A DNA stretch of 64,000 nt from Silene conica. Taxonomy: Eukaryota > Streptophyta > Magnoliopsida > Caryophyllales > Caryophyllaceae. The stretch spans positions 70,217,136 to 70,281,135 of the forward strand of contig CM055318.2 of assembly GCA_029255685.2 (NCBI GenBank). Reading direction: 5' to 3'. Positions 12,901 through 23,259 of this stretch are shown here, piece after piece. Both the position numbers and the translations under genes were made by a program. The notes below the pieces were generated by a model that saw only the letters and a list, made by a program, of their open reading frames with translations, did no database searches and was not told the DNA's origin. Every line of letters begins with the position of its first letter. The stretch's first letter is position 1.

Positions 12901-13862
12901 AGAATGTCAACTCTCAATATTATCATTTTTTCAAAGTATCATTACCATAAATCTCAAAAACTCGGGTTCAATAATTAACCAAAAAATCCACTATTAAGCT
13001 CAATGTTTACAAATGAGTCTCGACTCCTCAATTGTACCCAACCCTACTATGTGAATATGTCGAACGATTGAAATCATTATTAAGTTTACAACATTTTTAG
13101 TTTTGGGATATTTGTTGAGGTTTTAAAAACAGAAGTTTTTTAATTAGATTAACGCTAAGAATTAAATTTGGGATTGATTATTATAATGCTCGATATATAG
13201 TACTTTAACCATGGTATATAGATTAGTTTGTTGGGAATTTTTTGATATCAAGGTTTTTATTGAAGTTTTTTCAAAACTCGGTTTAGGGAAGGGTAATGAA
13301 GGTGGATTTGACTATTTGGGTGTAATCAATCAAAATTGTGAAAATAAGATTAATAAAAGGATTATATTCTTATACACATACATGTGATTTGTAGAAAATT
13401 TAAGGTTATCTTTTATAATTTTTAAAAATATAGGGTTACCTTATAAAAAATCTCAAAATTCAGTTTGCCACGTCACATACTTAACGACAAAATTGACGGA
13501 AAAACAATTAAGGGTCACAGCAATATGTATTAATAAAATTGAGGGTTATCATGTATGATCTCTGAAAAGTAGGGTTACCGTATAAAATTTGAAAAAAACA
13601 TAAGGTTATCATGTAGAATAACCCTAAAATATTATTAATATGCATTCATGTCGAGATTTTACAGGTTTACATTAATTTATATGTTTTTTCACCCGAATAA
13701 GTTATGTAATAAGGAATATACTTAGATGTCCACCCTTTTGTTTCTTTACCCGATAAAAATAGGATCAAGACTTTTACAATGCACCAAAATGACAACCAAA
13801 ACAGTAAAATAAGTACTAAAATACCAAAATTATCCGTGCATTTGCACGGGCACAAAAACTAG
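9982..13862 (+). mobile_element. Helitron-like element with nested insertion
   Basis: The 3' end is clear: a CCGTGCATTTGCACGG hairpin at 13834-13849, then CTAG at 13859-13862 followed by T. Two 5' ends are possible, TCTATAAAATCTTATTAAAA at 9982 or TCTATATAATGTAAATG at 10104; both follow an A. Between them, GTGACATGGCAAAAA is repeated. The body carries a module of about 390 bp at 10360-10735 that recurs diverged at 11875-12260, with a partial third copy at 11710-11850. A Mutator-like element is inserted at 12601-13625. No Helitron protein is encoded. Confidence 0.65.
12601..13625. mobile_element. Mutator-like element with long terminal inverted repeats
   Basis: The left end AGTTATTCTAGATGATAACC and the inverse of the right end, AGGGTTATTCTACATGATAA, pair over more than 80 bp, each containing a GGTAACCCTACTTTT phrase. 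The flanks are a 9-bp direct repeat, AAAATATTG at 12592-12600 and AAAATATTA at 13626-13634, with one mismatch; nine bp is the Mutator-type duplication. The 1025-bp element has no transposase. The 61-codon frame at 12812-12997 shows no known domain. A shorter relative sits at 46600-47148. Confidence 0.75.
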
Positions 13863-14980
13863 TTCTTATCTTATAAATGATATTGCAGCTGTAAAAGATA
13901 CTATTTTACAATTGTATTCTTATCTTTAATATTATACGTATGAAATACATTGTACCATAAAGTTATTGTACGTAGAGAATGCAATATGATCAATATATAA
14001 CTATAACAGAAAAATCATTGGACACTTGTCAGTCATTGGTTAAATATTTTTTCGTCCATTAGTTATTTAGTTATTTATGGTAAAATTATTACTTAGTTTC
14101 AAATTAATATTAATTGTGATTATTATATTATGATATTATTATATTTTCTCGTTTTATAATTTTAGTTATTCATGTTATCTATATCCATTTATAATTTATT
14201 TCTCTTTTATGATTTGACTATGTAGAAGTTCTATTTATTTGATTTTACTTGAGTACTTAAATGTTTACAGAGTATTACTCGGTCAATAATCTCTTATTTG
14301 TAAAGAAGTACATAGCATTTGCTAATGTAATTTAATAAACCTATCTTTTTTATACTTGCAAAAATTTAGAACTTAGATTTCATTTTCAATGTTTATAAAC
14401 GATTATACTAAGACATTAATTTAGTATGACTTATTTTTCAAGTTTTTTTTCGACAATATTTTACAATAGGAAGACTTTGAAAAAGAACGGAAGCATATTA
14501 AACGTTCCACGACAATATTCTACTGAGATATTAATCTTGTATGACTTATTTTATAGCAAATAAATGGAACATACTACTACGGTATTTCCCCACAAAACAC
14601 ATACTTTCCGTAAATGAAAACCGTACAAATTACGCACAGTCCACCAATACGACAATTTCAGTCCAAAACTATGACGTGATGTATTTGCTTATTAACACCC
14701 TTTTACTTTTGCCCTCATTGTTTTGCTATACTTTTTTTATACTATACTTTGTAAATGGTCGAATCAAGTTCTGTCGGACCAATTTGGATCAGGTTAAGTT
14801 TAATTCATCATTATTTCGGCATAATTCAGGTTGTGTCGGTGATTTTGGGTTTCAGATTTATTTTGATGTGTTGGTCAGTTTAAGTGGGTCGGGTCATTTT
14901 CGGGTTAATGATCAAGAGCGAAAATCATAATTTTGGATCTGGGTGGTTTCAGTTCGGTCACTTCGGGTTAGATCAGTTAT
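13863..14980. other. AT-rich spacer, probably Helitron body interrupted by the gypsy remnant
   Basis: Nothing here supports a gene; the 129-codon frame at 14541-14930 has no recognisable domain. The last 200 bases are rich in GGGTCGG/CGGGTCA phrases, which resume after the inserted element at 20396-20520. That continuity shows both flanks were once one sequence, ending in the Helitron 3' end at 20795. Confidence 0.45.
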
Positions 14981-16195
14981 TGTAACACCCCAATTTATTA
15001 GGGAGCCTTTAGCAAGACATCCTCAATAAATTGAGCTGTTACCATCTCGGAATATCCGAGGTAGTGAATAACAAAGTAAATCGAACCAAAGTACTTTATA
15101 TAAAAACTGACAAAATTTAAACTTTGATGTTACAAATACTACACAGCGGAATTAAAGTACAACGGATAACTACAAAATATGTGATCTACATCTAGGTCGG
15201 TCCATCCAAGTGCTCACGCCATCCCATGTAACATCCCGTATTTTCGTAAAATCTAATTTAATCATTTTAAATTATTTTATGTAATAAATTAATATTTTAA
15301 TAATTTAACTCGGAAGATTTTAATTTAATAAGTGAGATCCGTCTTAAGAACCTCAAGTCCTTAAGACGAATACAAACTTGGCATCATTTTAAATATCCGA
15401 CTTAAGTATCCGTTCTATTTTATCCGACCCGTTTCATAATACGGAAAGGACACCTCATTGTACCCTACATATTTAATATGTCGACATCTTCATCCTTCAA
15501 CATTTCATTTCCACTGTGAACCATATTTCTCCTAAAACCTCACAAACCTCCATTTATACTCCTTTCTTTTGAGCTTTTCTCCCTCACCCGTTCTTCAAAT
15601 TGCAAAAGTAAGTACATTTTCGGAATCCTCGTTCGATTTCCTAGTCATCCATCACTTTCATTTTTCATTTCGTCGACTTTGAAAAACGGGCTGTTTTCCT
15701 TAAATTCCATTTTTAGTACTTAAAATCCGTTTTCTATGTTGTAGGTGTTGGCCTGGACGATCCCGACACCGATAGTTACGTGATTGAGGAGGATCATCTG
15801 CCGGAGTAAGCTTAAAAGGTGACGATAATGAGAAACTCGGCCTTTATGTGTATATTAGCACTTTTGTTGTGTTTCTTATGTTTGATTCTGATTTTTGTTC
15901 AAGTTTTATGTTTAAGGAACTTAGTATCATGTTTAGGATGTTGAATATGTGAGGAATCCATACTTAAAGATGTTGTTATGTTTTCATATGTGATTTTCAG
16001 TTTTTCTCACTTTGCGACGGATACTCGACATAATCATTTGAGGATTGTTATGGGACTTGCTTGCTGGTAGAATAGTAGTATTGGATGATTTATGTTGTTG
16101 GGTAAACATCAATTGTAGTGTTGTTCGAGTTTTGTAGTCGATTTATGAAGTATGGGAAATTCTGAAAAATGGCGAAAATCGTTACAGGCTCTCTG

Positions 16196-16582
16196 AGCCG
16201 GTCGACCGACCGGCCGCCGGTCGACCGGCTGGGAGTGCATCTTGAGTGACTTCGTATTTTGTCGAAGTTGGCCTTAGGACTGCCAGCCGGCCGACCGGCT
16301 GCCTGCCGACCGGCTGGTGGTCTCTTCTTGGGTTGTTTTGTGTTTGCGAAGAATATAGAATAGGAAGGGAGCCCAGCCGGCAGACCGGCCGCCTGCCAGC
16401 CGGCTGGGAGTGTCTGTGGGTTGGCTTGCGTATTTTGTTAAGGCTTAGGGAAGGTCTTCCCAGCCGGCCGACCGGCTGCCTGCCGACCGGCTGGGGACCC
16501 CTTCTTGTGTTTCCGGTTTTAAAGAAAGAAGGAGGCTGAGAGGTCACCAGCCGGCCGACCGGCTGCCTGCCGACCGGCTGGG
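16196..16582. repeat. Five phased GC-rich palindromic clusters in the solo LTR
   Basis: Clusters of about 35 bp built from CAGCCGGC, CGACCGGCTG and GCCTGCCGACCGGCTGG start near 16196, 16282, 16372, 16459 and 16547, so they are spaced 86-90 bp apart. Each can fold on itself. The frames at 16182-16547 and 16246-16539 are by-products of this repeat and are not genes. Confidence 0.85.
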
Positions 16583-16887
16583 GACCCCTGAAGGCTTTTT
16601 ATTGTTTTTCGATCGTAACTTTTGAACGGTTGATCGGTTTTGAGTGAAACTCGTTTTGTACACCCATGATATATATTTGAGGTCCCCGGTGTACGGGCAA
16701 CACTATATTTGGTTCGGGAATGGAGTGAGGATAGAGACCCCCCGGTCGGGTAACCGAAAGGGAAACCGGCTCTCCCTCGTCTTAATTCCCGGGACCAGTT
16801 AAGTGTTGATTAGAGGTTTAAGAAGTTAGAACTATAGGTTAGTTTCTACCTTTGGATGTTAGTGGTTACTATGGTTGTCGCGTAGTG

Positions 16888-17372
16888 GGATATGTGTTCA
16901 GCTCACCTCTGGACCCACTACGTGTTTATATGTCGCGTGACGGGATATGTGTTAAGCTCACCTCTGGACCCGTTACGTGTTTTGCTTGGGCGTGTCAGGA
17001 TATGTGTTAAGCTCACCTCTGGACCTGACACGTGATCGGTTGTCGTACACGGGATATGTGTTAAGTTCACCTCTGGACCCGTTGTGCGGCGATTGCGTAT
17101 TGGGATATGTGTTAAGCTCACCTCTGGACCCAATACATGTTTGTAGCATTGGGATATGTGTTAAGCTCACCTCTGGACCCTTTGCTTTTGGATGATTAGG
17201 GATATGTGTTGAGTTCACCTCTGGACCATTTTCATGTTTGTAAGTCTAGGGATATGTGTTAAGTTCACCTCTGGACCCTTTACTTGATTGGATGTTGGGA
17301 TATGTGTTAAGTTCACCTCTGGACCCGACATAGTGTAGTAATGGGATATGTGTTAAGTTCACCTCTGGACCC
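16888..17372 (+). repeat. Tandem repeat, ten copies, in the solo LTR
   Basis: A core GGATATGTGTTAAG-CTCACCTCTGGACC is repeated ten times at intervals of about 47-58 bp, with variable spacers. A diverged version occupies the same place in the other two LTRs of the family (core CTTAAGTTGACC at 9205-9450; core GAGGCCAGCTTAAGGC at 35290-35845 on the opposite strand). Confidence 0.9.
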
Positions 17373-18304
17373 GTTGCTAGTGATATGGATGTTTATCTGC
17401 TTGCCTAGATGATGGTACAGTGTCAGATATGCATGATGAGTTATGGATGTTTTATCTGCTTGCCTAGATGATGGTACGGTGTCAGATATGCATGATGAGT
17501 TATTGATACTTATTTAATTGTGGTTAAATCATCCAAGGCGTTGGATGACTCTTGTTCGGTTTCATAAATAGTTGGATTGAAAGACCCCCCGACTGGGTAA
17601 CCAGTAGGGAAACCGGCTCTCCTTCCTATTTGTTTATGAAGTTGGTTGAGAGCCGTGCATTGTAATCGCATGATAGTAAGAGACCAGATGATGAGATGTT
17701 TATGCTTCACATGTTGTTATATGTTGGAGTATTCTGTATTGTATTATGTGTTATGTGTTGTCACAAAAGGTGGCTAGGAGAACTCTAGTCACTCCCCACT
17801 GATTGTGGCGTACATGTTTTCATGTATGTAGGTACATGCTGGTTGGAGATGGGTTCACGAGAGCTAGCGAGTGATGATCCTGCTGTCATCATATGACTTA
17901 CCTTATATCGTTTAGCTGGACTCGTAGTTGATACTTTTGTTTTGGTGCCTGTAGGGATGTTCCATCCCAGGCTGATGTATATTGGTTTTGATACTTAGAA
18001 CTGTTACTTATCTATTTTGGTTTTATTTCAGTTTCAGTTTCTGTTCAGTCTAAGACTTCTCGCATGATGTTTTCTTTAAAAAGTTTTAATTCCGCTGCAT
18101 TTTTGGTACTTTTGTATGTTTATATTTTCGCTTTTGCGAGGGGTTTTACATCCCATGCTCCCATAGCACCATCTTTCCTATCAAAACTGCTCCCCATCAC
18201 GGATCATCACAGGTGTCACACGAATACACAGGGTCAACCACGAGGTTGAGTAGAGGAAAAGTAAACAACCAAACATTACTATAATTAGAAAGTCAAACAT
18301 CTCC

Positions 18305-18928
18305 ACTCCGAATCACAAGACCCAATATTCTCCACACCGTATCACAAGACCCATTATCTCCACACCAATCACAAGACCCATTAACTCCGCACCAATCACA
18401 AGACCCATTATCTCCGCACCAATCACAAGACCCATTATCTCCGCACCAATCACAAGACCCATTTTCATCACCTCATATCGTATCTCAGAATTATGTAACC
18501 AAATAACACAATATATCAATCATATGATAATATAAGATAAACATGGTTAACATCAAATAATAAGCAGATTACTCATCACCATGTACACAGTATTTCCCCT
18601 ACCTCAAACTGCAGAAAGACAAGGTCAACCGAAAAGCTGCTAGAAGTGTTCCACGCGAAAACCGTCACCTAACATGTATTATGTAACGAATTAATAAACT
18701 TCCCAAATCCCCATACTCAAGTTACACCTACTATAAAGGCAACCTTCTAAAAGTGGAAAGTTTCCAAAAATGGAAACTTTTCCAAAATAGAAACTCTCTT
18801 AAAATCAAAACGTTCTCGACTTGCAAACCCTTCAATTATTCACCTTAGCAAATTAATTAAAATACTATAACCATTAATACCATACAATAAAAACATTCAC
18901 CTATTAATCTAATAATAATAATAATATC

Positions 18929-18969
<41 letters not shown>

Positions 18970-18970
18970 G
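18305..18970. repeat. 27-bp tandem repeat and AAT microsatellite in the gypsy LTR
   Basis: Six copies of a 27-bp unit containing CAATCACAAGACCCATTATC run from about 18312 to 18465. At 18908-18968 lies an AAT/TAA microsatellite. Both are within the LTR of the gypsy remnant. The peptide frame at 18313-18519 is the repeat read through and is not a gene. Confidence 0.85.
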
Positions 18971-20157
18971 ATAAAATACTAAGAAAGGACGTAACCTACA
19001 CTTACACCACGACCTCCCCCCACGCGCGCGAAAACAGACCCACCAGCACTGGCCTCACCGCCGACAACCACCATACACAGCACCCACACCATTACCCCGT
19101 TCCGACACCGACAGCCAGCCACCCTTACCCAAACACCGTACCGTCCGAACTACCCCTGCCGAAACTGCGACTAACCCCAACACCTCATGAACCCACCACC
19201 AGAACCGCCCCCGACATCACCTTTACACGACGGTGGTACCACCATGTCGACCTCCCCCGAGTCAATGGTGGTACCACCCCCAAACACCAGTATCGCGACC
19301 AGACAAGGGAACGAATGTCCCTTTGACACCTACCACACCGGTTGTACACCGCCGACGACTATCACCCCCCCTCCCCCGCGACAACCACCATAAACACAAC
19401 CAGACTCCAACCCTCATCCTTACCCTAGTGACTCACCCAAACCGCTGTTGACACACCAATCCTTACGACACAAGAGACGACCCCGACAGCGAATAACGAA
19501 CACAAAGAACGTCTTACCTCGCCTGAAAACGCCCCTGAGGCAGCCTCGGATTACAGCCGTGCCTTTTCCTTTACTCGATCTCACGCCGTCACGGGGAGCA
19601 GGTAGGTGTTACGAAGGTTAGGGTTAGGTGTTATGAAGGTTAGGGTTAGGTGTATGTGTTATGAAGATTAGGGTTTTTGGGGGGGTATGATAACGTAGGT
19701 AAAAGATGGGTCGGTTGGGTTTAAATGAATCGGTTAGTGTTAAAAGATGCATGACCCATATAACAAGCCATACGATACATCGATCACCCCGACTCAATAT
19801 CTAATATAAGACGTAATCTTATAATAAGCTTATACGATATATACACGATAACGATTAATACATTACGATTAGAATATTAAACTCCGAGTTAACTTATTAT
19901 ATAAAACAAATATAGTCTCGGGTCGAAAACCCGAGTCTTAGAAAGGCTAGGCATTACAATATAATATAACATGTAACACTTATTTTCAGCTTAATTGATA
20001 AGCGATAAAATAATATAGAACTTATAAAATTATCTCGAGTTAACTCATAATATAACAACACGTATTCGATAAATTAATTATCGAATATAAACGTTCGAAT
20101 ACTATCGTCCGTCAAAACAATTATTAAATATAATAAAAGAAATTACGAGGTATTACA
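18971..20157 (-). repeat. Remainder of gypsy LTR, non-coding
   Basis: A C-rich, proline-codon-like stretch at 19000-19460, short GGTTAGGGTTAGGTG repeats at 19615-19650, and AT-rich DNA up to the LTR start at 20157. Read on the minus strand this is the LTR's promoter-proximal half. The proline-rich frames at 19187-19451 look like base-composition artefacts. Confidence 0.5.
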
Positions 20158-20390
20158 GTCTTCCCCCCTTAAAATGAACTTCGTCCCGAAGTTCACCCTA
20201 AGTCTTATATTGCCGTACTCATACTCAAACATATATCACGTATACGTCTAATACTCCCACATACACCTCATACCCAAAATAAATATTATAACAATTAGCA
20301 CATACGTATCGAATAAATATTATTATACCTCGTCTCGATAAATTATAAAACAATTTATCTTTACCAACTACGAAAATACGGGTTATTACA

Positions 20391-20795
20391 GTTATCAAGC
20401 AAGATAATTTAGGTCATTTTGGGCCGGGTCGGATTAATTCGGATTGTGGGTCACATTCGGGTGTTGTAGTTTGGGTCAATGTCGGATCTTAGGTCAGCGT
20501 ATTTTTGGATCTGTAACAACTATTGTTCTCAAATACTTTAAAATATGACAATAATAAAAGGATAAACTGTGATAGTCGAGTAACTGAAAAATAAGAGCTT
20601 ATAAATAAAGTTAAAAGGCGAGACCAAATATTACTCCAAACCTCAAATTACAAATAACGAATTGTGTATGACTATTTTAACCTACTGACAACACTATTAT
20701 TCTGATTTTTTTATACATTTTAAACATTTATTTATATAGAACTACGAACTATTCAACTATGCATTTCCGTGCAACTTGCACGGGTTCTAAGCTAG
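20391..20795 (+). mobile_element. Helitron 3' end
   Basis: A CCGTGCAACTTGCACGG hairpin (20767-20783) is followed after a short spacer by CTAG at 20792-20795 and then T, the canonical Helitron 3' terminus. The element's body runs back through 20396 and, across the gypsy insertion, into 13863-14980. The matching 5' end is uncertain; TCTATATAAAAG at 7228 is one candidate. Confidence 0.65.
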
Positions 20796-20993
20796 TTAAT
20801 TATATTGTTAAAACCTTAAAAATGGTTAAAATGGGAATTAAAATTCGAAAATGGTTAGTTTGGAAAATACTTTATAGAAAATGGTCGTTTTAGTAAAAGA
20901 CCCTAGACTCCATTCTTAAGCGTAGTTATATAATTTGATACCAAAAATTGTAGATAAATTAATGATATCCAATTAAAGGTATAATAAATATCT

Positions 20994-21055
20994 TGTGGTA
21001 GAATGGTAAAGACATTGCTTTGCAACCTAGTGCGCCGGGTTTGAATCCCCTTACT
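20994..21055 (+). repeat. tRNA-like sequence, possible SINE head
   Basis: TGGTAGAATGG (20996-21006) fits an RNA polymerase III A box and GGTTTGAATCC (21038-21048) fits a B box, at tRNA-like spacing. The arms do not fold as a full cloverleaf with a 7-bp acceptor stem that I can see, so a tRNA-derived SINE or tRNA relic is more likely than a working tRNA gene. Confidence 0.4.
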
Positions 21056-21385
21056 AGCATTTTACCTTTTCAATTTTGTTTTGCTACCCCAAACATTTAA
21101 TCCTGGGTCTATTTACAACTACCTCGTACTTTCTTTTGTTTTCGGGTCTTAGTTACGTTACCAAAATTTTAATTTACAACTACTCTTACTTTTTTTGTTA
21201 TCTGGTATTAGTTACCGTTGTCAAAATAAAAGTTTCAATTATTTTAAATGTATGTGAAAATAATTGAAAATTCTATAGTTCCCTAGAATTAAACTAGGGT
21301 TTGTTATTTTGCATCAAAGATGATTTTTGGATGTCTGACTGTCGTAGTGTCGTGGATGTCGTGCTCTTGTCCCCATTGCAGCCCT

Positions 21386-21637
21386 CTAAAAACGTTCTGG
21401 TATATGCAACAATTCAACAATATCCAGTTCTGTATGGCTATAGTTACAGCTGTGCATCGTAGCGAGGAGCTTGGCCCAGTCTAGCCCAGCATGGTCTCGT
21501 AGGTCGTGTTTGTAATGGCTCAGCCAACCTGATTCTATCTCATCCTTGAGCCAAGTTATTATCGCAACCTCCTTGGACCGACCTGATAAAACACAAACTT
21601 TCTTAGAAAAATACATAGACACATCAACCGGCACCAC
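21386..21637 (-). other. Unrecognised open frame of 83 codons
   Basis: This frame has protein-like composition (several Trp, His and Cys) and lies in a locally less AT-rich stretch, but I recognise no domain. Its first ATG is at about residue 8; a stop lies shortly upstream of the frame. It sits between the SINE-like sequence and the inverted Helitron end at 21679, so a captured gene fragment is possible. I do not assign a function. Confidence 0.2.
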
Positions 21638-21678
21638 CGCCTACAAGTCCACAACACACCCCTAGCTATAGTAGCTTA

Positions 21679-21709
21679 CTAGATTTAATGTCCGTGTAAT
21701 GCACGGGCC
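21679..21709 (-). mobile_element. Helitron 3' end, inverse orientation
   Basis: Read on the minus strand, a CCGTGCATTACACGG hairpin is followed by CTAG at 21682-21679 and T. This is the 3' terminus of a Helitron extending rightward in window coordinates. Its 5' end was not identified. Confidence 0.55.
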
Positions 21710-21836
21710 TAAGAGTATTATTCGAATAGATAATGAACTAACCTTCACTTCATTGAAGAGTTAAACACACTGATCAAATAGACTCAACTGATCAAAATTT
21801 GTACGTAATTTTATCGAACTTTTTGCTTAAATGGTG

Positions 21837-22261
21837 TTTTTTTTAGCAAAGGTAAACATACAAAAACTCACAGTTTAGTGGCCTCTTTCGCAAGGTTGTG
21901 AGCAACCTTGTTAAGGGACCTTGGAATAAAACTAATACAAACACAATGAAAAAGAGGAAGAATAGATCTAATATCCGAGATGATGCCCTTGATACTATTA
22001 GATGGTTTGTCCGTTCCGACTAGTTGCTGGATGAGAGAAAGACAATCCGACGAAATATCCAAATGTCTAAGGCCTTTAGAAAGTGCCCAAGAAAACACAT
22101 GTCTGAGGCCCAGAGATTCAGCTTTGAAAGGCGATTTAGCACGAAAGGAAGTAGCATAGGTTCCAAAAATATCACCATCAGCTTTGTATGCAATCCAACC
22201 AGCTGAAGCACACAAAGATGAACACCAAGAGGCATCCACCTTAACACGCACGACACCACAG
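21837..22261 (-). mobile_element. 5'-truncated L1-type LINE
   Basis: The fragment ends on the minus strand in CCTTTGCTAAAAAAAA, a poly(A) tail joined to a typical plant L1 3' end. It is flanked by a near-identical direct repeat, TGCTTAAATGGTG (21824) and TGCTTAAACGGTG (22262). That is the target duplication expected from target-primed reverse transcription. The insertion keeps only the last 425 bp or so of the parent element, which is usual for LINEs. Confidence 0.8.
21868..22251 (-). CDS. LINE RNase H-like domain (C-terminal fragment)
   Basis: This 127-codon frame encodes an RNase H-like fold of the plant L1 type (RVT_3 family). Visible are VDAS near residue 5, KAES near residue 43, SSDC near residue 68 and NKVAHNLAKEA near the end; these hold the usual acidic and histidine positions. 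In full-length elements the domain follows the reverse transcriptase and degrades the RNA template strand. Here the endonuclease and reverse transcriptase are absent because the insertion is 5'-truncated, and the ATG happens to lie at the truncation point. It is therefore a fossil tail of ORF2 and not a gene of its own. The stop TGA is followed directly by the short 3' UTR and poly(A). Confidence 0.75.
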   Translation of the reverse strand: MRVKVDASWCSSLCASAGWIAYKADGDIFGTYATSFRAKSPFKAESLGLRHVFSWALSKGLRHLDISSDCLSLIQQLVGTDKPSNSIKGIISDIRSILPLFHCVCISFIPRSLNKVAHNLAKEATKL

Positions 22262-22627
22262 TGCTTAAACGGTGTTTAAACTTTAAACACAAACTATTTA
22301 ACAAGTTATTGGTGGTCATATAAAACTATTTATTGTAAAGGGGTCCAAGTCATCATTGGCCCCACTTTTCAGTGATTATTTTTCTCTTTCTTCAATTCCC
22401 AAACTAAATCCTTCATTAATCCAAATAATGCATAATAATTCTTACTTTAAAGCACATTGTTTATATTATCAAGTTAAGTCCGGGTTCATCATAGAATTGT
22501 CTAAGAGTTTATCTTACGCAGTGATTTTGATGAATGTTTTCTTATTCCAGACATGCCGGGCCGGCCCTATGGGATGTTAGGGTTGGCAATTGACAAGGCC
22601 CAAGTTTAAAAAGGACCCATTATTGTT

Positions 22628-22888
22628 GATAGGCTCATCACTTTAATATCTTTTACTTATATTTTAGTCGGTCAATTGAGTTTTTTTATGCTCATCCATT
22701 TAATATCTTTTACTTATATTTTAATTGGTCAATTGAGTTTTTTTTAATATACTATGGTGATAGGCTCGCTCATCCATTTAATATCTTTTACTTATATTTT
22801 AGTCGGTCAATTGAGTTTTTTTGTATATACTATGTTGATAGGCTCATCCATTTAATATCTTTTACTTATATTTTAATGGGTCAATTGA
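22628..22888 (+). repeat. Tandem repeat, four copies of 60-75 bp
   Basis: A unit with CATTTAATATCTTTTACTTA and GGTCAATTGAG is repeated about four times. The CACTA transposon is inserted in the last copy: left flank GGTCAATTGA, right flank TGAGTT, which together with the 3-bp duplication restore the unit's sequence. Confidence 0.85.
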
Positions 22889-23230
22889 CACTACAAAAAA
22901 ATACTGCCCTTGCGACGGAAAATTTGCGACGGACAGAAATTCTGTCGCAAAATTAGTTTTGTGACGGACTTTGCGACGGATTTTTTTTTTGCGACGGAAT
23001 TTGCGACGGACCTGAATTTCCCAGACCCGCGAAGTGAAAGTCAGATGGCGGGAAAGTTTGCGACGGAAATTCCGTCGCAAATATTGACTTTTGCGACGGA
23101 ATTTCCGTCACAAACATATTGACCAGACTTGACCAAAAGTGGGTCGAGGTCAAATCTTGACCAGATTTGCGACGGAAATTCCGTCGCAGTAGTCAATATT
23201 TGCGACGGAATTTCCGTCGAAAATCTGGTC
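22889..23230. repeat. Left subterminal repeats of the CACTA element
   Basis: More than ten GCGACGGA motifs in both orientations, several arranged as TTTGCGACGGAAATTCCGTCGC palindromes (motif GCGACGGA facing TCCGTCGC). They mirror those at 30030-30390. The small frames here are repeat read-through. Confidence 0.85.
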
Positions 23231-23259
23231 AAGACCCCGCGGGTCTCCTTCTTTTCCCC

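Larger units (their letters stand above)
15227..18150 (+). mobile_element. Solo LTR, 2.92 kb, gypsy-like family, intact ends
   Basis: TGTAACATCCCGTATTTTCG at the start and GCGAGGGGTTTTACA at the end are flanked by perfect 5-bp duplications TCCCA (15222-15226, 18151-18155). The start resembles the purine-tract-adjacent LTR start at 20157, which argues that this is an LTR and fixes its orientation. No internal region follows, so it is a solo LTR left by recombination between LTRs. Inside are five phased GC-rich palindromes (16196-16582), ten tandem repeats (16888-17372), and a conserved tail with GTGGCTAGGAG. It is inserted in the LTR of the gypsy remnant 14981-20390. Confidence 0.8.
14981..20390 (-). 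mobile_element. Ty3/gypsy remnant (chromovirus-like), broken
   Basis: The element starts TGTAACACCCC and ends GGTTATTACA between perfect 5-bp duplications GTTAT (14976-14980 and 20391-20395). On the minus strand a GAACTTCGGGACGAAGTTC phrase and a purine tract AAGGGGGGAAGAC (20158-20170) lie immediately before an LTR start TGTAATACC at 20157. That arrangement is typical of the 3' end of plant chromovirus internal regions. One LTR of about 2.25 kb (without the nested insertion) and a short piece of the other remain; nearly all internal coding sequence is gone. It is broken, and older than the solo LTR inserted into it at 15227-18150. Confidence 0.7.

Noticed and set aside
14541-14930. 129-codon frame
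   Set aside because: No domain, no splice or promoter signals, and it sits in spacer that ends in Helitron-like sequence.
16182-16547. Arg/Gly/Pro-rich frames on both strands (16182-16547, 16246-16539)
   Set aside because: They are read-through of the phased GC-rich palindromes inside a solo LTR; both strands are open for the same compositional reason.
16888-17372. Regular repeats with variable spacers, CRISPR-like at first sight
   Set aside because: The genome is plant nuclear, the repeats lie inside an LTR, spacers are themselves similar, and related arrays occupy the same place in two other LTRs.
19187-19451. Proline/threonine-rich frames
   Set aside because: Low-complexity C-rich LTR sequence with overlapping open frames and no start context or domain.
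19615-19655. GGTTAGGGTTAGG repeats resembling telomere sequence
   Set aside because: Only a few copies, mixed with GTGTTATGAA text inside an LTR; not a telomeric array.
22552-22610. CCGGGCCGGCCCTATGGG, resembling a hAT terminus, considered as partner of the end at 32802
   Set aside because: The end at 32802 has a better partner at 31776 with a perfect 8-bp duplication, and no duplication was found for 22552.
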